From: an uncultured Planctomycetaceae bacterium
GTDB taxonomy: Bacteria > Planctomycetota > Planctomycetia > Planctomycetales > Planctomycetaceae
DNA: 56,423 bases
NCBI GenBank assembly: GCA_903896675.1
Contig: CAITYU010000282.1
Span: 1-56,423 of the forward strand
Direction of reading: 5' to 3'
Below the pieces are notes generated by a model. The model saw nothing but the letters and a program-made list of their open reading frames with translations, was not told the origin of the DNA and did not search any database. Below are positions 17,786-27,321 of the stretch, one piece after another (position 1 is the first letter of the stretch; the number at the start of each line of letters is the position of its first letter). The translations under genes and the position numbers were made by a program.

Positions 17786-20700
17786 GTGATGACTTTCAGA
17801 TCCGCAGTTTCCACGATCCGCAGCTCACGTCCGCTCCTGCATCACGCTGCCTCCGTTTCAGCCGTGGTGCTGCTGGGGTACCAGACCGTCGCACTCTGGC
17901 TTTCCGTCTGCGGAAACAGCCTTCCCTCGCTCCTCGCACTGATCGGTGCCATGCTGGTCGCCCTGACCATCGCCACTCTGCTGCGACCACTCACCGGATC
18001 GCAGGGCAGACTACCGTCATTCACCCTGCCAGCCGCGCTGCTCCTCCTGACAGTCGCCGCATTTTCTGTGCTGCCTGCCGTACTCACGGAAGCTCTCGAT
18101 GCAGCAGCCCGGTCACTTTCATCAGCTTCCATCGTCGGTGATGCATGCCGGTTTCTTATGCCAGCCGCCACTGTCGCCATTGCCCTCGTTGCACCCGGAA
18201 TCTGGCTGCAGCAAACCTGTGACGAAAACCGTCACTCACAAAATCCGCACCTCGCCTGCGCACTCGCCGGTCTGCTCACCGTCATCGGCTGCCTGCTCTT
18301 TGGGAACCCCGCTGTCGCCGCCACTGTGTGTGGTCTGCTGACGGCAGTCACATGCGTCTTCAGACGAACCGCACATCCCTCACCCGCTGAACCATCTCCA
18401 CCGCAGAGCACCGCTCAGATCTGGTTCAGCAGCAGCATCACAGGCAGTGTCGCTGCCTCCGCCCTCATTGCCGGCAGTACCTTCTCACAGCCATCTTTGC
18501 CTTTGCTGTTCATCGAAACCGGACTGACGCTGTTCATCGTCTCTGTCGTCAGCATGCTGACACACATCCTCCCGGGACCTCGGCTCCTGCTGAAACTGAT
18601 CGCCCCCATCTTTCTGATCGTGATTCCAGCAGCCTTTCCAGCAATCGTTCACGCCAGCCTCCGCTGGGACTCCACCGACCAGCGAAACTGGCTGCAGATT
18701 CTGCAGATCACGGGACTTTTGTCTGTCGCCTGCACCCCACTCGCAATTGCTGTGTCCGGTTACAGGCGGCAACCGAAACAATCCACCGGGATGATTATCA
18801 CGGCCGGCATGGCCTGTGGATCAGCCGTGGCCCTGCTTACGGCCCAACTGGTGACCCCTTTCCTGCAGCTTCAGCTTTCCGCCGTGCTGCTGGCCAGCCT
18901 GACACTGTTCAACCGACCGGAAATCACGACTGACCTGACTTCCCTGTCGCCAGTTCGTAAACGCCCCCTGCCGCGCATGCATCTGGCCGTTATCACGGCC
19001 ACGATTGTCATCGCTGCCACACTCGGCACGCCAGAATCAGCACCGCTTTCCCGCCTGATGTTCTCCGAACGCACCAGAATCGCACTGCAACGCGATATCG
19101 CTCCCGAAATGATTTCTCAGTCCGCACCCGCCAGACTGCTTGAAGCACAGACCACCTCTGTCGGGGAAGTCGCCGTCTGGAAGCTGAGTGGGAACATCGT
19201 GGAATTCCGCCGCAACGGAATTGCTCAGGGAGCAGCCAGCTCCAGCCCCGAAATCACTCCGCAACCCCCGCAGGATGTGCTCCCACTCATCCTTGCACTC
19301 TGCAATCATCCACAGCCCGGCAATGTCCTGCTCCTCGGAGACGACTCGGGCGCAGCACTCCGCAGTTGCACACACTTTCCAATCCTGCACATCACCGCCG
19401 TGCGACAGGACGAACACATCACGAAACTGGCAGCAGCACACATCTGGAGGCATGGCACTCAAAACCCCGCCGATGACAATCGAGTCCGCATCACTCACCA
19501 GCCCATCGAACTGGCAGTCCGCAGCACTCGGCCTGCCAGCATGGACGCCATCGTCTGCAATGGTCCGCCCGCCTCTTCCATCGCAGCAGCCGCACTCTGC
19601 ACACAGGAGTTCTACACGGCCGTCCGATCAGCTCTCACCAGCAACGGCGTCTTCGCCCAGCGATTCCGCAGCTCCGATTTCGGTCCGGAACCTCTCCGCC
19701 AGTGCCTCGCTACTCTCAGTCAGGTCTTTCCCGCCAGTGGAGCGATTCAAACCGTCCCCGGAGAAATTGTCCTGCTCGCTACCACCTCGGACAAAGGACT
19801 GATCAGCCCAGGGATGCTCGACAGACTGCAGAAAGACCACGTGCGAACCGAACTTGCCATGTGTGGCTGGGACTGGGCACAGGTTGCCGTTCTGCCCCTC
19901 GCCGATGCCGCCGACCCCGTCGGACTGTTCAGTAACACCCCGCGTCCAGCCTGTCTTTCCGTGGCCTCCGCGCAAATCGCCCTGAACTGGCCCCTCGAAG
20001 CCTCACGCAATGCCGACAAGGCCCGCGAGCTGCGCGAAGCCTTCGCACCGTGGCAGAAACAACTGGCTTCGGCTCTGCCCGTAACAGAAGCCCATCATGA
20101 GGCCAAACGACGTCTGTCCTCGCTCGCACAACAGATCGAAATCCTCGCCGGGATGCCCGACCAGCCATGGACCTACCGCCGATCGCTTCGCATGGAAATG
20201 CAGCAGCACCCGCGACCACCCCTCGAAAAAGTCGAAAATGGACGCATCATCCGCATCTCACACCCGCTTGATCAGCAGCGGCAGGAGTACTTTCAGTCGC
20301 TCGGAAATGCCCTGATGGCGGCCGCCCGCAACGAACAGAACGCCCTCGGACTGGTGCGTCGACTGATCAGCTTTGCCCGTTCCGGCGATCCCCTCATGGG
20401 ACACTTCTCGCACTACGAAATCGTACGCCTGCACGAACTGCTCCGCCATCCGGCCCCCACAGAAGAACTGCAGCATCGCCTGCATATCGTGTTCTTCGCC
20501 AACCCCTCAGATGCTTCTGTCAGACCCGTCATCTCGGCACTCGACCAACTGGTGCGACAGCCCGAGCTGATCAGTGAGCCCGCCGAGCGATTTGACCAGT
20601 TGAACGCCTTGCTGCAGAAGCTGATTGAACGCTGGGAAGCACGGACCGCATGGGAACCAAAATCAGCAACGCGAGTTCAGAATGACGTTGATCAATCCGT

Positions 20701-20941
20701 CCGCATCAGCAATCTGGCCCTCGATCAGATGCAGGAACTGGCGAATACAGCCGGCGTCAGCAGCCACGACTTTCAGAATCGTCGTCGTTACATCAATCAG
20801 GCACTGATCGTGCCCCTGCGGGACTACCGGGATCAGGTGCTGGCACATCGCATGAAAAACACTCCCGCTGCAGCAGATGGCGAAGATCCCGACGATCAGC
20901 CTCTGCTGATTCCAGCCACTCAGCCCCTCACCACAAACTGA
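17786..20941 (+). CDS. Large membrane protein with degenerate spermidine-synthase-like domain
   Basis: The 1051-residue protein has about twelve membrane helices in its first 415 residues. A soluble Rossmann-like region follows (about 490-670), then a helical C-terminal half without recognisable motifs. The Rossmann part resembles the fused MFS/spermidine synthase group of planctomycetes. However, the glycine-rich SAM loop reads LLLGDDSGAAL, and the catalytic-aspartate site reads MDAIVCNGPP, with Asn where aminopropyltransferases carry Asp. True polyamine synthesis is therefore unlikely. It is convergent with the secretion operon end, only 27 bases away. The function is unknown, possibly envelope-linked. 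Confidence 0.65.
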   Translation: MMTFRSAVSTIRSSRPLLHHAASVSAVVLLGYQTVALWLSVCGNSLPSLLALIGAMLVALTIATLLRPLTGSQGRLPSFTLPAALLLLTVAAFSVLPAVLTEALDAAARSLSSASIVGDACRFLMPAATVAIALVAPGIWLQQTCDENRHSQNPHLACALAGLLTVIGCLLFGNPAVAATVCGLLTAVTCVFRRTAHPSPAEPSPPQSTAQIWFSSSITGSVAASALIAGSTFSQPSLPLLFIETGLTLFIVSVVSMLTHILPGPRLLLKLIAPIFLIVIPAAFPAIVHASLRWDSTDQRNWLQILQITGLLSVACTPLAIAVSGYRRQPKQSTGMIITAGMACGSAVALLTAQLVTPFLQLQLSAVLLASLTLFNRPEITTDLTSLSPVRKRPLPRMHLAVITATIVIAATLGTPESAPLSRLMFSERTRIALQRDIAPEMISQSAPARLLEAQTTSVGEVAVWKLSGNIVEFRRNGIAQGAASSSPEITPQPPQDVLPLILALCNHPQPGNVLLLGDDSGAALRSCTHFPILHITAVRQDEHITKLAAAHIWRHGTQNPADDNRVRITHQPIELAVRSTRPASMDAIVCNGPPASSIAAAALCTQEFYTAVRSALTSNGVFAQRFRSSDFGPEPLRQCLATLSQVFPASGAIQTVPGEIVLLATTSDKGLISPGMLDRLQKDHVRTELAMCGWDWAQVAVLPLADAADPVGLFSNTPRPACLSVASAQIALNWPLEASRNADKARELREAFAPWQKQLASALPVTEAHHEAKRRLSSLAQQIEILAGMPDQPWTYRRSLRMEMQQHPRPPLEKVENGRIIRISHPLDQQRQEYFQSLGNALMAAARNEQNALGLVRRLISFARSGDPLMGHFSHYEIVRLHELLRHPAPTEELQHRLHIVFFANPSDASVRPVISALDQLVRQPELISEPAERFDQLNALLQKLIERWEARTAWEPKSATRVQNDVDQSVRISNLALDQMQELANTAGVSSHDFQNRRRYINQALIVPLRDYRDQVLAHRMKNTPAAADGEDPDDQPLLIPATQPLTTN

Positions 20942-20968
20942 TCCCTGCCACCATACCCACCGTAGTGC

Positions 20969-22888
20969 TCAGGCTGCCGCAGGATTCGCCGGAGCAGCAG
21001 GCTCTGCCGGGGCAGCAGGCTCTGCCGGGGCGGCAGGAGCAGGAGCCGTCGGCTCCGGGGCAGCAGGTGGCTCTGCTGGAGTTGGCGATTCCGGTACAAC
21101 ACCGGGAGCAGGCGCAGGAGGTTCCGGTGCACCGGAAGTTTCCGCAGGAGCCACAGCAGCCTGCGGAGTTTCGGTGACCGGCGTCACGGGCTCCGCCGGA
21201 GCTTCCAGCACTCGCTCACGCAGCGCACCGCCCAGTACCAGCTTCCAGATTCCCGCCTGATCCTTCAGCCGTACATGTCGTGCTGTAATCTCAGTAATCT
21301 CCGCTGCAATCTCCGAAATACGCACAGTTTCACCGACTTTGAGCTTCAGCGTCACTCCCGTCCCGCGATTACGCAGCCACGCAAACCAGGTGCCATCCCG
21401 CGAAACCGTTCCGGTCAGCGTCGTCATGGCCGCATAGTCGTCCTGAACATCCAGAGCAATCTTCGCTGAAGCAGACTTCGCATCACGACCACCATCCGTC
21501 ACATTGACCGTAATGTCGTATTTACCCGGAGTAAACGAGCGGGCCGGCATCCATTTCAATAACCCCGTCCGCGCGTCAATCCCCAGGCCCTCAGGAGCAC
21601 CACCACCAAGACTGTACTTCAGGGACTCAGCCGGACCATCATCCGTTGCCGTCGCCTGCAGCGAAAACTCACGCCCCAACACCACCGTGGCAGCCGATTG
21701 CACTGTGATCTTCGGAGCCACATTCTGCTCCTGAATCGTAATCGTCAGCTTCGAACTGATCTTCTGATCCGGCTTGCCCGACTGCACCGCTGCCACGACC
21801 GCCGAGTATTTTCCGGGCTCGAGGGACTCGACCGGAGTCCACGTGAACTGGCCAGTAGAAGCATCAATGGACATCCCCTCCGCGGCATCCTCAAGAGCAA
21901 AGGACGCCGTACCCAGTTCAGGATCTGCATTGTCCAGCTTCGCCGTCAGACTGACCGGTTCACCCGGACGAATCGTCCTGTCTGAAACTCCAGCCAGCTT
22001 CGGACTCCACGTCTTCGGTGCCGCCGGCAGCACAAATGGCGATGACGACACCAATGCCTGATAATCCTCCAGCCGTTTCTCACGACGATCCCACAGCACA
22101 GGAAACAACTCCACAGTCGCCTCATCGGCATGCACCGCAGATTTTGTACCAGCATAACCACGCACAACCTTCCAGCCCGCGTCACTGACCTCCACCACCT
22201 GCAACAGTTCACGATCCAATCGCACCAGAAACGGTTCAAAACCCTCAGGCTGCACGGGAAACATTTCGTTCGGCAGCGCCTTCAGCAACTGCACCTTATC
22301 GTCAATCCCACCTGCCAAACGCGTACGCGGCAGCAACTCAGCACGATTCTCCGTGCCCGTGACACTCATCCCCTCAACGGTCAAAGTCACTGCCAGACGC
22401 GGGTTTCCCTGAGCCCCCGGGCTGTCCACCTTCATCCCGGTGATTCTGTGCAGAAGTGCCGACTGATCAAACAGATACAGAAATCGCGCCAGCCCCTGCA
22501 GATCCACTTCCGCCTTCTTGATCTCCACCGCGACCGTACTGTACTCCTTCTGAGCAGATCGCGCGCCGGGAACCACCTCGAAACCCGATCCCGAAAAACC
22601 ACACTGCCGTGCCAGATCGAAAATCCACTCACGATACAGTCGCTGAGCACTGTCCAGATCACCCGGCAGACTGATCGCTTTCCAGTCCTTCAGATTCCGC
22701 TGCGCCACATTCAGCTGAATCTCCTGATCCGCCAGCTTCTCCGCCTGCGATTCCGCAGTGGCAACCTTCCGTTCCAGGTCCCGAATCGGCCCCATGACCC
22801 AGTTGGTCACAATCGAGCGACCAAAATAGACTGCCACGACTGCACCCAGCCCGGCTGCCAGCAACTTTGTGCGTTTCTGATCGTCCAT
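20969..22888 (-). CDS. PilO/GspM-like protein fused to Ig-like and PilP/GspC-like domains
   Basis: The 639-residue protein is the last gene of the secretion operon. Order of parts: short cytoplasmic start and membrane helix (about 10-32), coiled coil (about 35-70), PilO/GspM-like ferredoxin-fold region (to about 190), linker with YQALVSSSPFVLP (about 277-289), two cadherin/He_PIG-like beta domains (about 293-387 and 390-482), a PilP/GspC homology-region-like domain (about 488-560: LTGTVSRDGTWFAWLRN, LKVGETVRI, VRLKDQAGIWKL), and a Pro/Ala-rich tail with PAEPAA repeats. PilP/GspC domains bind secretin N0 domains, so this one polypeptide could replace both GspM and GspC. Domain boundaries are my estimates. 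Confidence 0.7.
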   Translation of the reverse strand: MDDQKRTKLLAAGLGAVVAVYFGRSIVTNWVMGPIRDLERKVATAESQAEKLADQEIQLNVAQRNLKDWKAISLPGDLDSAQRLYREWIFDLARQCGFSGSGFEVVPGARSAQKEYSTVAVEIKKAEVDLQGLARFLYLFDQSALLHRITGMKVDSPGAQGNPRLAVTLTVEGMSVTGTENRAELLPRTRLAGGIDDKVQLLKALPNEMFPVQPEGFEPFLVRLDRELLQVVEVSDAGWKVVRGYAGTKSAVHADEATVELFPVLWDRREKRLEDYQALVSSSPFVLPAAPKTWSPKLAGVSDRTIRPGEPVSLTAKLDNADPELGTASFALEDAAEGMSIDASTGQFTWTPVESLEPGKYSAVVAAVQSGKPDQKISSKLTITIQEQNVAPKITVQSAATVVLGREFSLQATATDDGPAESLKYSLGGGAPEGLGIDARTGLLKWMPARSFTPGKYDITVNVTDGGRDAKSASAKIALDVQDDYAAMTTLTGTVSRDGTWFAWLRNRGTGVTLKLKVGETVRISEIAAEITEITARHVRLKDQAGIWKLVLGGALRERVLEAPAEPVTPVTETPQAAVAPAETSGAPEPPAPAPGVVPESPTPAEPPAAPEPTAPAPAAPAEPAAPAEPAAPANPAAA

Positions 22889-22954
22889 CGCCCCAGACTT
22901 TCCCGCTTAACCCAGTAATTCAGAACACCCCGGACACCAGCACATCCAACTGCT

Positions 22955-24427
22955 TCAGGATGCACTCTCCGCACCAATACCCGCTTCACGCCCCTCCGGC
23001 AGCACCAGCTCCATCTTCACCTTGATCTGATACTCCTGCGACACAGCAGCCGGACGGACATCCGTTTCATAGGGCTTCACCCGATATCCTGCCTCGGCCA
23101 GTCGGCGGCTCAGGTCATTGATTTCCGCCTCCGTCTTTGCCCACGCGTCAAATGTCATCAAACCCACACCACCCTGCTGCACCGTCGTAAACGAAAAATT
23201 GTCCACAAACATCCGATCCGTGCCGGGCATCAACTTCCGCAATCGATCCACTTCGTCCAGCCACTCCAGATCCCGATCCACCCAGCGACCAATCTTCTCA
23301 GCCCACTCCAGATCCTTGCCACCGGCCTCCACCAACTCCCGAATTTCAGTATTCTCAGCGTCCAGACGTCCCTTTTTACCAGTCAGCTCCGCAATCCTCC
23401 CCTGCCGGTAGGTCCACACACCCGCAAACACCACAACGGCCGCCAGTGCACCCCCCAGAACCTTCACCCGACGAAGATCACGCTTCGGCGGAGTCTTCCG
23501 GGGATTTGCAAAGTCAATCGCCTGCACACTACTGCCCTGACCGGACAGCAGCGCACCGGCAGCAGCCACCATCTCCACAGCCAGTCCTGCTCCAACAGCG
23601 TTCACAAGCACCGCAGGATCCACCCGCTCAATCACCGCACCGTCAAATCGAGCCGACAACTGATCCGTGACCGTCGCTGTGATTTCCGGAGCACCCATGA
23701 GCACAATGCGGTCGATCTTCTGATCACCCACAACATCCGCAGCCGACATCCTCGCCCGAGAAAGCTCGGCCCGCAGTGTCCTCTCAATGGCATCTTCAGC
23801 GGTCCACGAAGCCCCGCTGTGAGAAAACAGGACGGTCCTTCCCCGCAGAAATGTCAGCTCAAGAAAATCACGACGCATCACCGCCACGACGTCCACACCA
23901 CGCCCGTCCGCCCCATCACGCAACAGACCGGCCGATTCCAGCAACTGAGCCACGCAGTAGCCACTCACGCGAGCCTCAGCCAGATCCAGACCCGCGTCAC
24001 CCAGCGTGCGACGCACCAAAGTCAATTGATCGTTGGGCACAGTCACCAGCAGGACGTCCCGAGTCGCTGCGCCGGGTTGCAGCGGCAGCGGAGTAAAATC
24101 CATCGAGACCGTTTCCACCGGCACCGTCAGCTTCAATGCCGCCTGCAGCCGCAGCAAGTCCGGTACGTCAGCATCCGCGACCGGCGGCAGCTGCACTCGA
24201 TGCACAGTGACCTGCTGTCGAGGAAACACAACCGTCGCCGGCAGACGCCGCTTCTCACCACCACCCGGAAACAACTGCCTCAGATGCTGCACAATGTCCA
24301 GGGTATCCCCGGAGTTCTCACTGCGCGGCAATTCCTCCGCCAGACTCAGCTCCACTCGCTGACCGACGCCCCGGCCCCGCACGACCAGCAGACGCTCACG
24401 ATCCCACTCTATCACGATCTCGGCCAT
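22955..24427 (-). CDS. PilM-PilN fusion (GspL-like assembly ATPase platform protein)
   Basis: The 490-residue protein joins an actin-like PilM/GspL cytoplasmic domain (about 1-300; MAEIVIEWDRERLLVV, LQAALKLTVPVETVSMDF, VNAVGAGLAV) to a PilN-like part. The PilN-like part has one membrane helix (about 323-340, VLGGALAAVVVFAGVW), a coiled coil and a small periplasmic ferredoxin-like domain. This is the GspL architecture and would link the GspE ATPase to the periplasmic PilO-like protein encoded 66 bases downstream. The ATG at 24427 is chosen because the PilM domain starts at once. A 204-base AT-richer gap separates it from gspK. Confidence 0.75.
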   Translation of the reverse strand: MAEIVIEWDRERLLVVRGRGVGQRVELSLAEELPRSENSGDTLDIVQHLRQLFPGGGEKRRLPATVVFPRQQVTVHRVQLPPVADADVPDLLRLQAALKLTVPVETVSMDFTPLPLQPGAATRDVLLVTVPNDQLTLVRRTLGDAGLDLAEARVSGYCVAQLLESAGLLRDGADGRGVDVVAVMRRDFLELTFLRGRTVLFSHSGASWTAEDAIERTLRAELSRARMSAADVVGDQKIDRIVLMGAPEITATVTDQLSARFDGAVIERVDPAVLVNAVGAGLAVEMVAAAGALLSGQGSSVQAIDFANPRKTPPKRDLRRVKVLGGALAAVVVFAGVWTYRQGRIAELTGKKGRLDAENTEIRELVEAGGKDLEWAEKIGRWVDRDLEWLDEVDRLRKLMPGTDRMFVDNFSFTTVQQGGVGLMTFDAWAKTEAEINDLSRRLAEAGYRVKPYETDVRPAAVSQEYQIKVKMELVLPEGREAGIGAESAS

Positions 24428-24631
24428 GGTCGTCACTCTGCCAAAATGCACTCAGAACTTAAACACCACTCAATTCAACACCAACTACCAGCCACCAGTA
24501 CCGCACATCAGAAAAATCCGACTGCTCCATGAAAGCACAGATTCATTCTGCATCGATTACACTGAATCTGGCGATCACGCCGCCCCTCGTCACCACACAC
24601 TCATTTCGACCTGTCAGCCCCACACCTGACT

Positions 24632-26266
24632 TCACTGATCCACTTTTCCATCCAGCAGGTCCGGCGAAAATCCTCGCCCCAGCCCCGTTAAATCCCGCTG
24701 AAACGTAATCCGCGGCGGTTTTTTTGTCCCGTCCACCATCGCTTCCAGTCGAGTCGTCGGGCCACCCTGATCAAAATGCCCGAGGACCTGAAACGAATAC
24801 ACATCTCCCGTTGTTGTCAGCCACGGACCCAGACGCTTGAACGTCGGCACATCCACCAGACCCTCCGTCAGCAGCCACACCGGTGACCGCCGCATCGACA
24901 TCACCTGAGCCGCCTGAGCAGAGTCCTCGCCCGCAGGAGGCCGCGCACCAAGAATCGCATCCGCTATCGCCTCCGTCATATCCGGAATCGCCAGCAACAC
25001 CTCCCGCGGTGCAATGTTCACATTGATTCGACCATCAATGAACTCGTCATTCAGCCACGTCAGCTTCTCCTCAAGCACCAGCATCTGCTCCATTAACCCG
25101 GCCGGATCCGTCGATGTCCACGGGCTGTTCAGAGTCTGATCGGCTCCGTTCACGGTCACAGCCACCTGGGCATCAATCAGGTCGTAAATCGAACGAAAGG
25201 ATGCCTGCGGAGGATTCGACAGATCCATGCCACCGCGAGTCACCTTGCCCAGCTCGCCATTCGCCAGATTCTTCGCAATCCAGTCCACCAGCTGCTGCTG
25301 CTCAATCGTCAGCTTGCCCTGCGCCTGCGAGTCCGCCAGTTGATCACCAGTCAGTCGATATCCGGTCAAAAATGTGGCTGTCTCCGTATCAAACGATTCC
25401 TCAAGAAAGTCAAACATCTCAGCCACAATCCCGTTGTTCACATTGATCTTCTTTTCCCCGGTCGTCTGAACATTGCGTTCCCGACTGGAAACCGTCAGAT
25501 AATCCCGCAGTCCAAAATCCAGCGTCCCGTCCTGGTCGTCAGTCGGAGGACTTTCCGCCCCGTCGTCCTCGTTCGGATCCATCCGCCCATTGCGGTTGGC
25601 ATCCTCACCGTAAAACAGCTGCGGCGTCACACCCTGCACCTGCAGCAGTTCGTCAATCGACTGCATCGGAGCATTCCTGGCAGAGTACGGCACAGCCAGC
25701 GCCTCATACGTCGATGACTCAGCCCCACCAGCCCGCGCTTCCTCATCCGAATCGATCCAGTCCAGAATCGCATTGCAGATGTCCTCAGACATATTCGGAA
25801 TGAAACTCACAGCCGTATACGGATCCGTCGTATCGTCCACATCGTTTTCCAGCTCAAGCAGCCGATTGACGTTGAACTTCGCCGTCTCCGTGGTCAGCCC
25901 CGCTCGCGGCAGCGAATCCAACGACCCCACCATGCCCGGACTCAGCACGGAAAATCGCACCTGCCCCCGAGCCTCGCCACCCCCACCCATCGGCTGACGA
26001 CTGAACATTGACGAATCGTCATACAGATCCAGTGTCGCATCCGTCTGCCGCAGTGCAATCTGCGCGGCCACATACTCCACTCCGGACTCCGCCGCCATCC
26101 GCGCTTCCACATCACGGCCAAACATCGATGCCGCACGATTCTCCGTATCCATTTCGCCCAGATAACTGTACGCCGCCAGTGACAGCAGGATCACCACCAC
26201 AGTCACCACCAGCAGCACGAAACCACGACGCTGACCGGACACACGGTTTGCAGATGCACGTCTCAC
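24632..26266 (-). CDS. gspK: Type II secretion minor pseudopilin GspK
   Basis: The 544-residue protein has a basic leader and the prepilin-like helix RRGFVLLVVTVVVILLSLAAYSY, without Glu at position 5, as is typical for GspK. Large periplasmic part: the segments KFNVNRLLELEN, CNAILDWIDSDEEARAGGAE and MQSIDELLQVQGVTPQLFYG match the GspK helix-hairpin-helix pattern. EDANRNGRMDPNEDD is an EF-hand-like calcium loop insert. The region around residues 380-545 extends beyond the usual GspK length of about 330. GspK caps the pseudopilus tip with GspI and GspJ. Its start overlaps the gspJ stop by four bases. Confidence 0.85.
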   Translation of the reverse strand: MRRASANRVSGQRRGFVLLVVTVVVILLSLAAYSYLGEMDTENRAASMFGRDVEARMAAESGVEYVAAQIALRQTDATLDLYDDSSMFSRQPMGGGGEARGQVRFSVLSPGMVGSLDSLPRAGLTTETAKFNVNRLLELENDVDDTTDPYTAVSFIPNMSEDICNAILDWIDSDEEARAGGAESSTYEALAVPYSARNAPMQSIDELLQVQGVTPQLFYGEDANRNGRMDPNEDDGAESPPTDDQDGTLDFGLRDYLTVSSRERNVQTTGEKKINVNNGIVAEMFDFLEESFDTETATFLTGYRLTGDQLADSQAQGKLTIEQQQLVDWIAKNLANGELGKVTRGGMDLSNPPQASFRSIYDLIDAQVAVTVNGADQTLNSPWTSTDPAGLMEQMLVLEEKLTWLNDEFIDGRINVNIAPREVLLAIPDMTEAIADAILGARPPAGEDSAQAAQVMSMRRSPVWLLTEGLVDVPTFKRLGPWLTTTGDVYSFQVLGHFDQGGPTTRLEAMVDGTKKPPRITFQRDLTGLGRGFSPDLLDGKVDQ

Positions 26267-27321
26267 AGTACCTGCTCCGCAATAATGGGTTCCGCCACCG
26301 GCAAAGGCACAACAACACGATGAGTCGTGGCAGGCAGAGCATAGGGGTCCGGCTCGTCCAGAAATGAAGCATTCGACGCTTCCGCCTCATCACGTACCGT
26401 CAGCACAATCTCAATCGCCTTCGGCAATGAATTCAACGCCGTACTGTCCCACTCCTCCTGCCACGCAATCCCGTCAAAATAACGAAACTGCACCCCCGAA
26501 ACTTCCCGCGCCAGCAACTTCGCCGCCGCCAACTGCGGACTGTCCTCGGAATTCTCCACCGCCGTGCTGAGCCCGTACAGATCGCCTGCCATACGAGCCA
26601 GCCCGACAGGCCCCTCGTCCCGACCTGGTGCCTCCCGGTCTGCAATCTCCGAACCCAGACCCGATCCCTGCTTGTCCGCCATCAGATATCGAATAATCAC
26701 CAGGTCCCCGGTCCGCTGGTCCAGCGTCGATAATTCCTGCGATGAGACATACGCGAGATTCGGATCCGGACGACTGACAAACAACTGCAGATCCGTCGCT
26801 GTCCCAACCAGCCCGCTGGTATACGTCGTCGAAACAGTCTCCGGATCAATCATCGATTCGCCATAAGCATTGCCGTCAAGCTCCCCGGATGTCGACATAC
26901 CGCCGGACGACGCACTGCTGCCACCAGACGTCGCTGTACCCGCACCAGACCCCGTCGTGCCGGAACTCAATCCCGATGTCCCACTGCCCGATAACCCGCT
27001 GGTACCACCTCCACTCAGCCCCGAAGTGCCGGACCCGGAAGATCCACTGCCACCTGTCGAACCCTCTTCGTCTTCAGGCAGGACCTCCTGCTTTGCAAAT
27101 ACCACCGACTGAATATCCCTCGTCATCTGCCGCAGAACAGCACGAGCCACCTGCTGGCGAGCAATCTCTTCGTGGCTGTCCAGTTGCAACTCAAAATACG
27201 TGCTCATCGCTGAATACAGTGCCGCCATCAGCAGCGACGTCAGCCCAACCGCAATCAGCAGCTCAAACAGAGTAAAGCCGGTACGCCGGACAGCCGGGAC
27301 AGAGCAGGGCAGAGACATCAC
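26263..27321 (-). CDS. gspJ: Type II secretion minor pseudopilin GspJ with Gly/Ser/Thr-rich insert
   Basis: The 352-residue protein has the type IV prepilin motif TGFTLFELLIAVG with Glu5, followed by a hydrophobic helix. RQQVARAVLRQMTRDIQSVV matches GspJ. An insert of about 65 residues (about 88-150) is made almost only of Gly, Ser and Thr, with repeats of the type GTSGLSG. The GspJ fold then resumes (TDLQLFVSR, LVIIRYLM, VSGVQFRYFDGIAWQEEWDS). The protein should sit in the pseudopilus tip complex with GspI and GspK. ATGA overlaps join it to gspI upstream and gspK downstream. Such an insert is not part of standard GspJ. Confidence 0.83.
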   Translation of the reverse strand: MMSLPCSVPAVRRTGFTLFELLIAVGLTSLLMAALYSAMSTYFELQLDSHEEIARQQVARAVLRQMTRDIQSVVFAKQEVLPEDEEGSTGGSGSSGSGTSGLSGGGTSGLSGSGTSGLSSGTTGSGAGTATSGGSSASSGGMSTSGELDGNAYGESMIDPETVSTTYTSGLVGTATDLQLFVSRPDPNLAYVSSQELSTLDQRTGDLVIIRYLMADKQGSGLGSEIADREAPGRDEGPVGLARMAGDLYGLSTAVENSEDSPQLAAAKLLAREVSGVQFRYFDGIAWQEEWDSTALNSLPKAIEIVLTVRDEAEASNASFLDEPDPYALPATTHRVVVPLPVAEPIIAEQVL

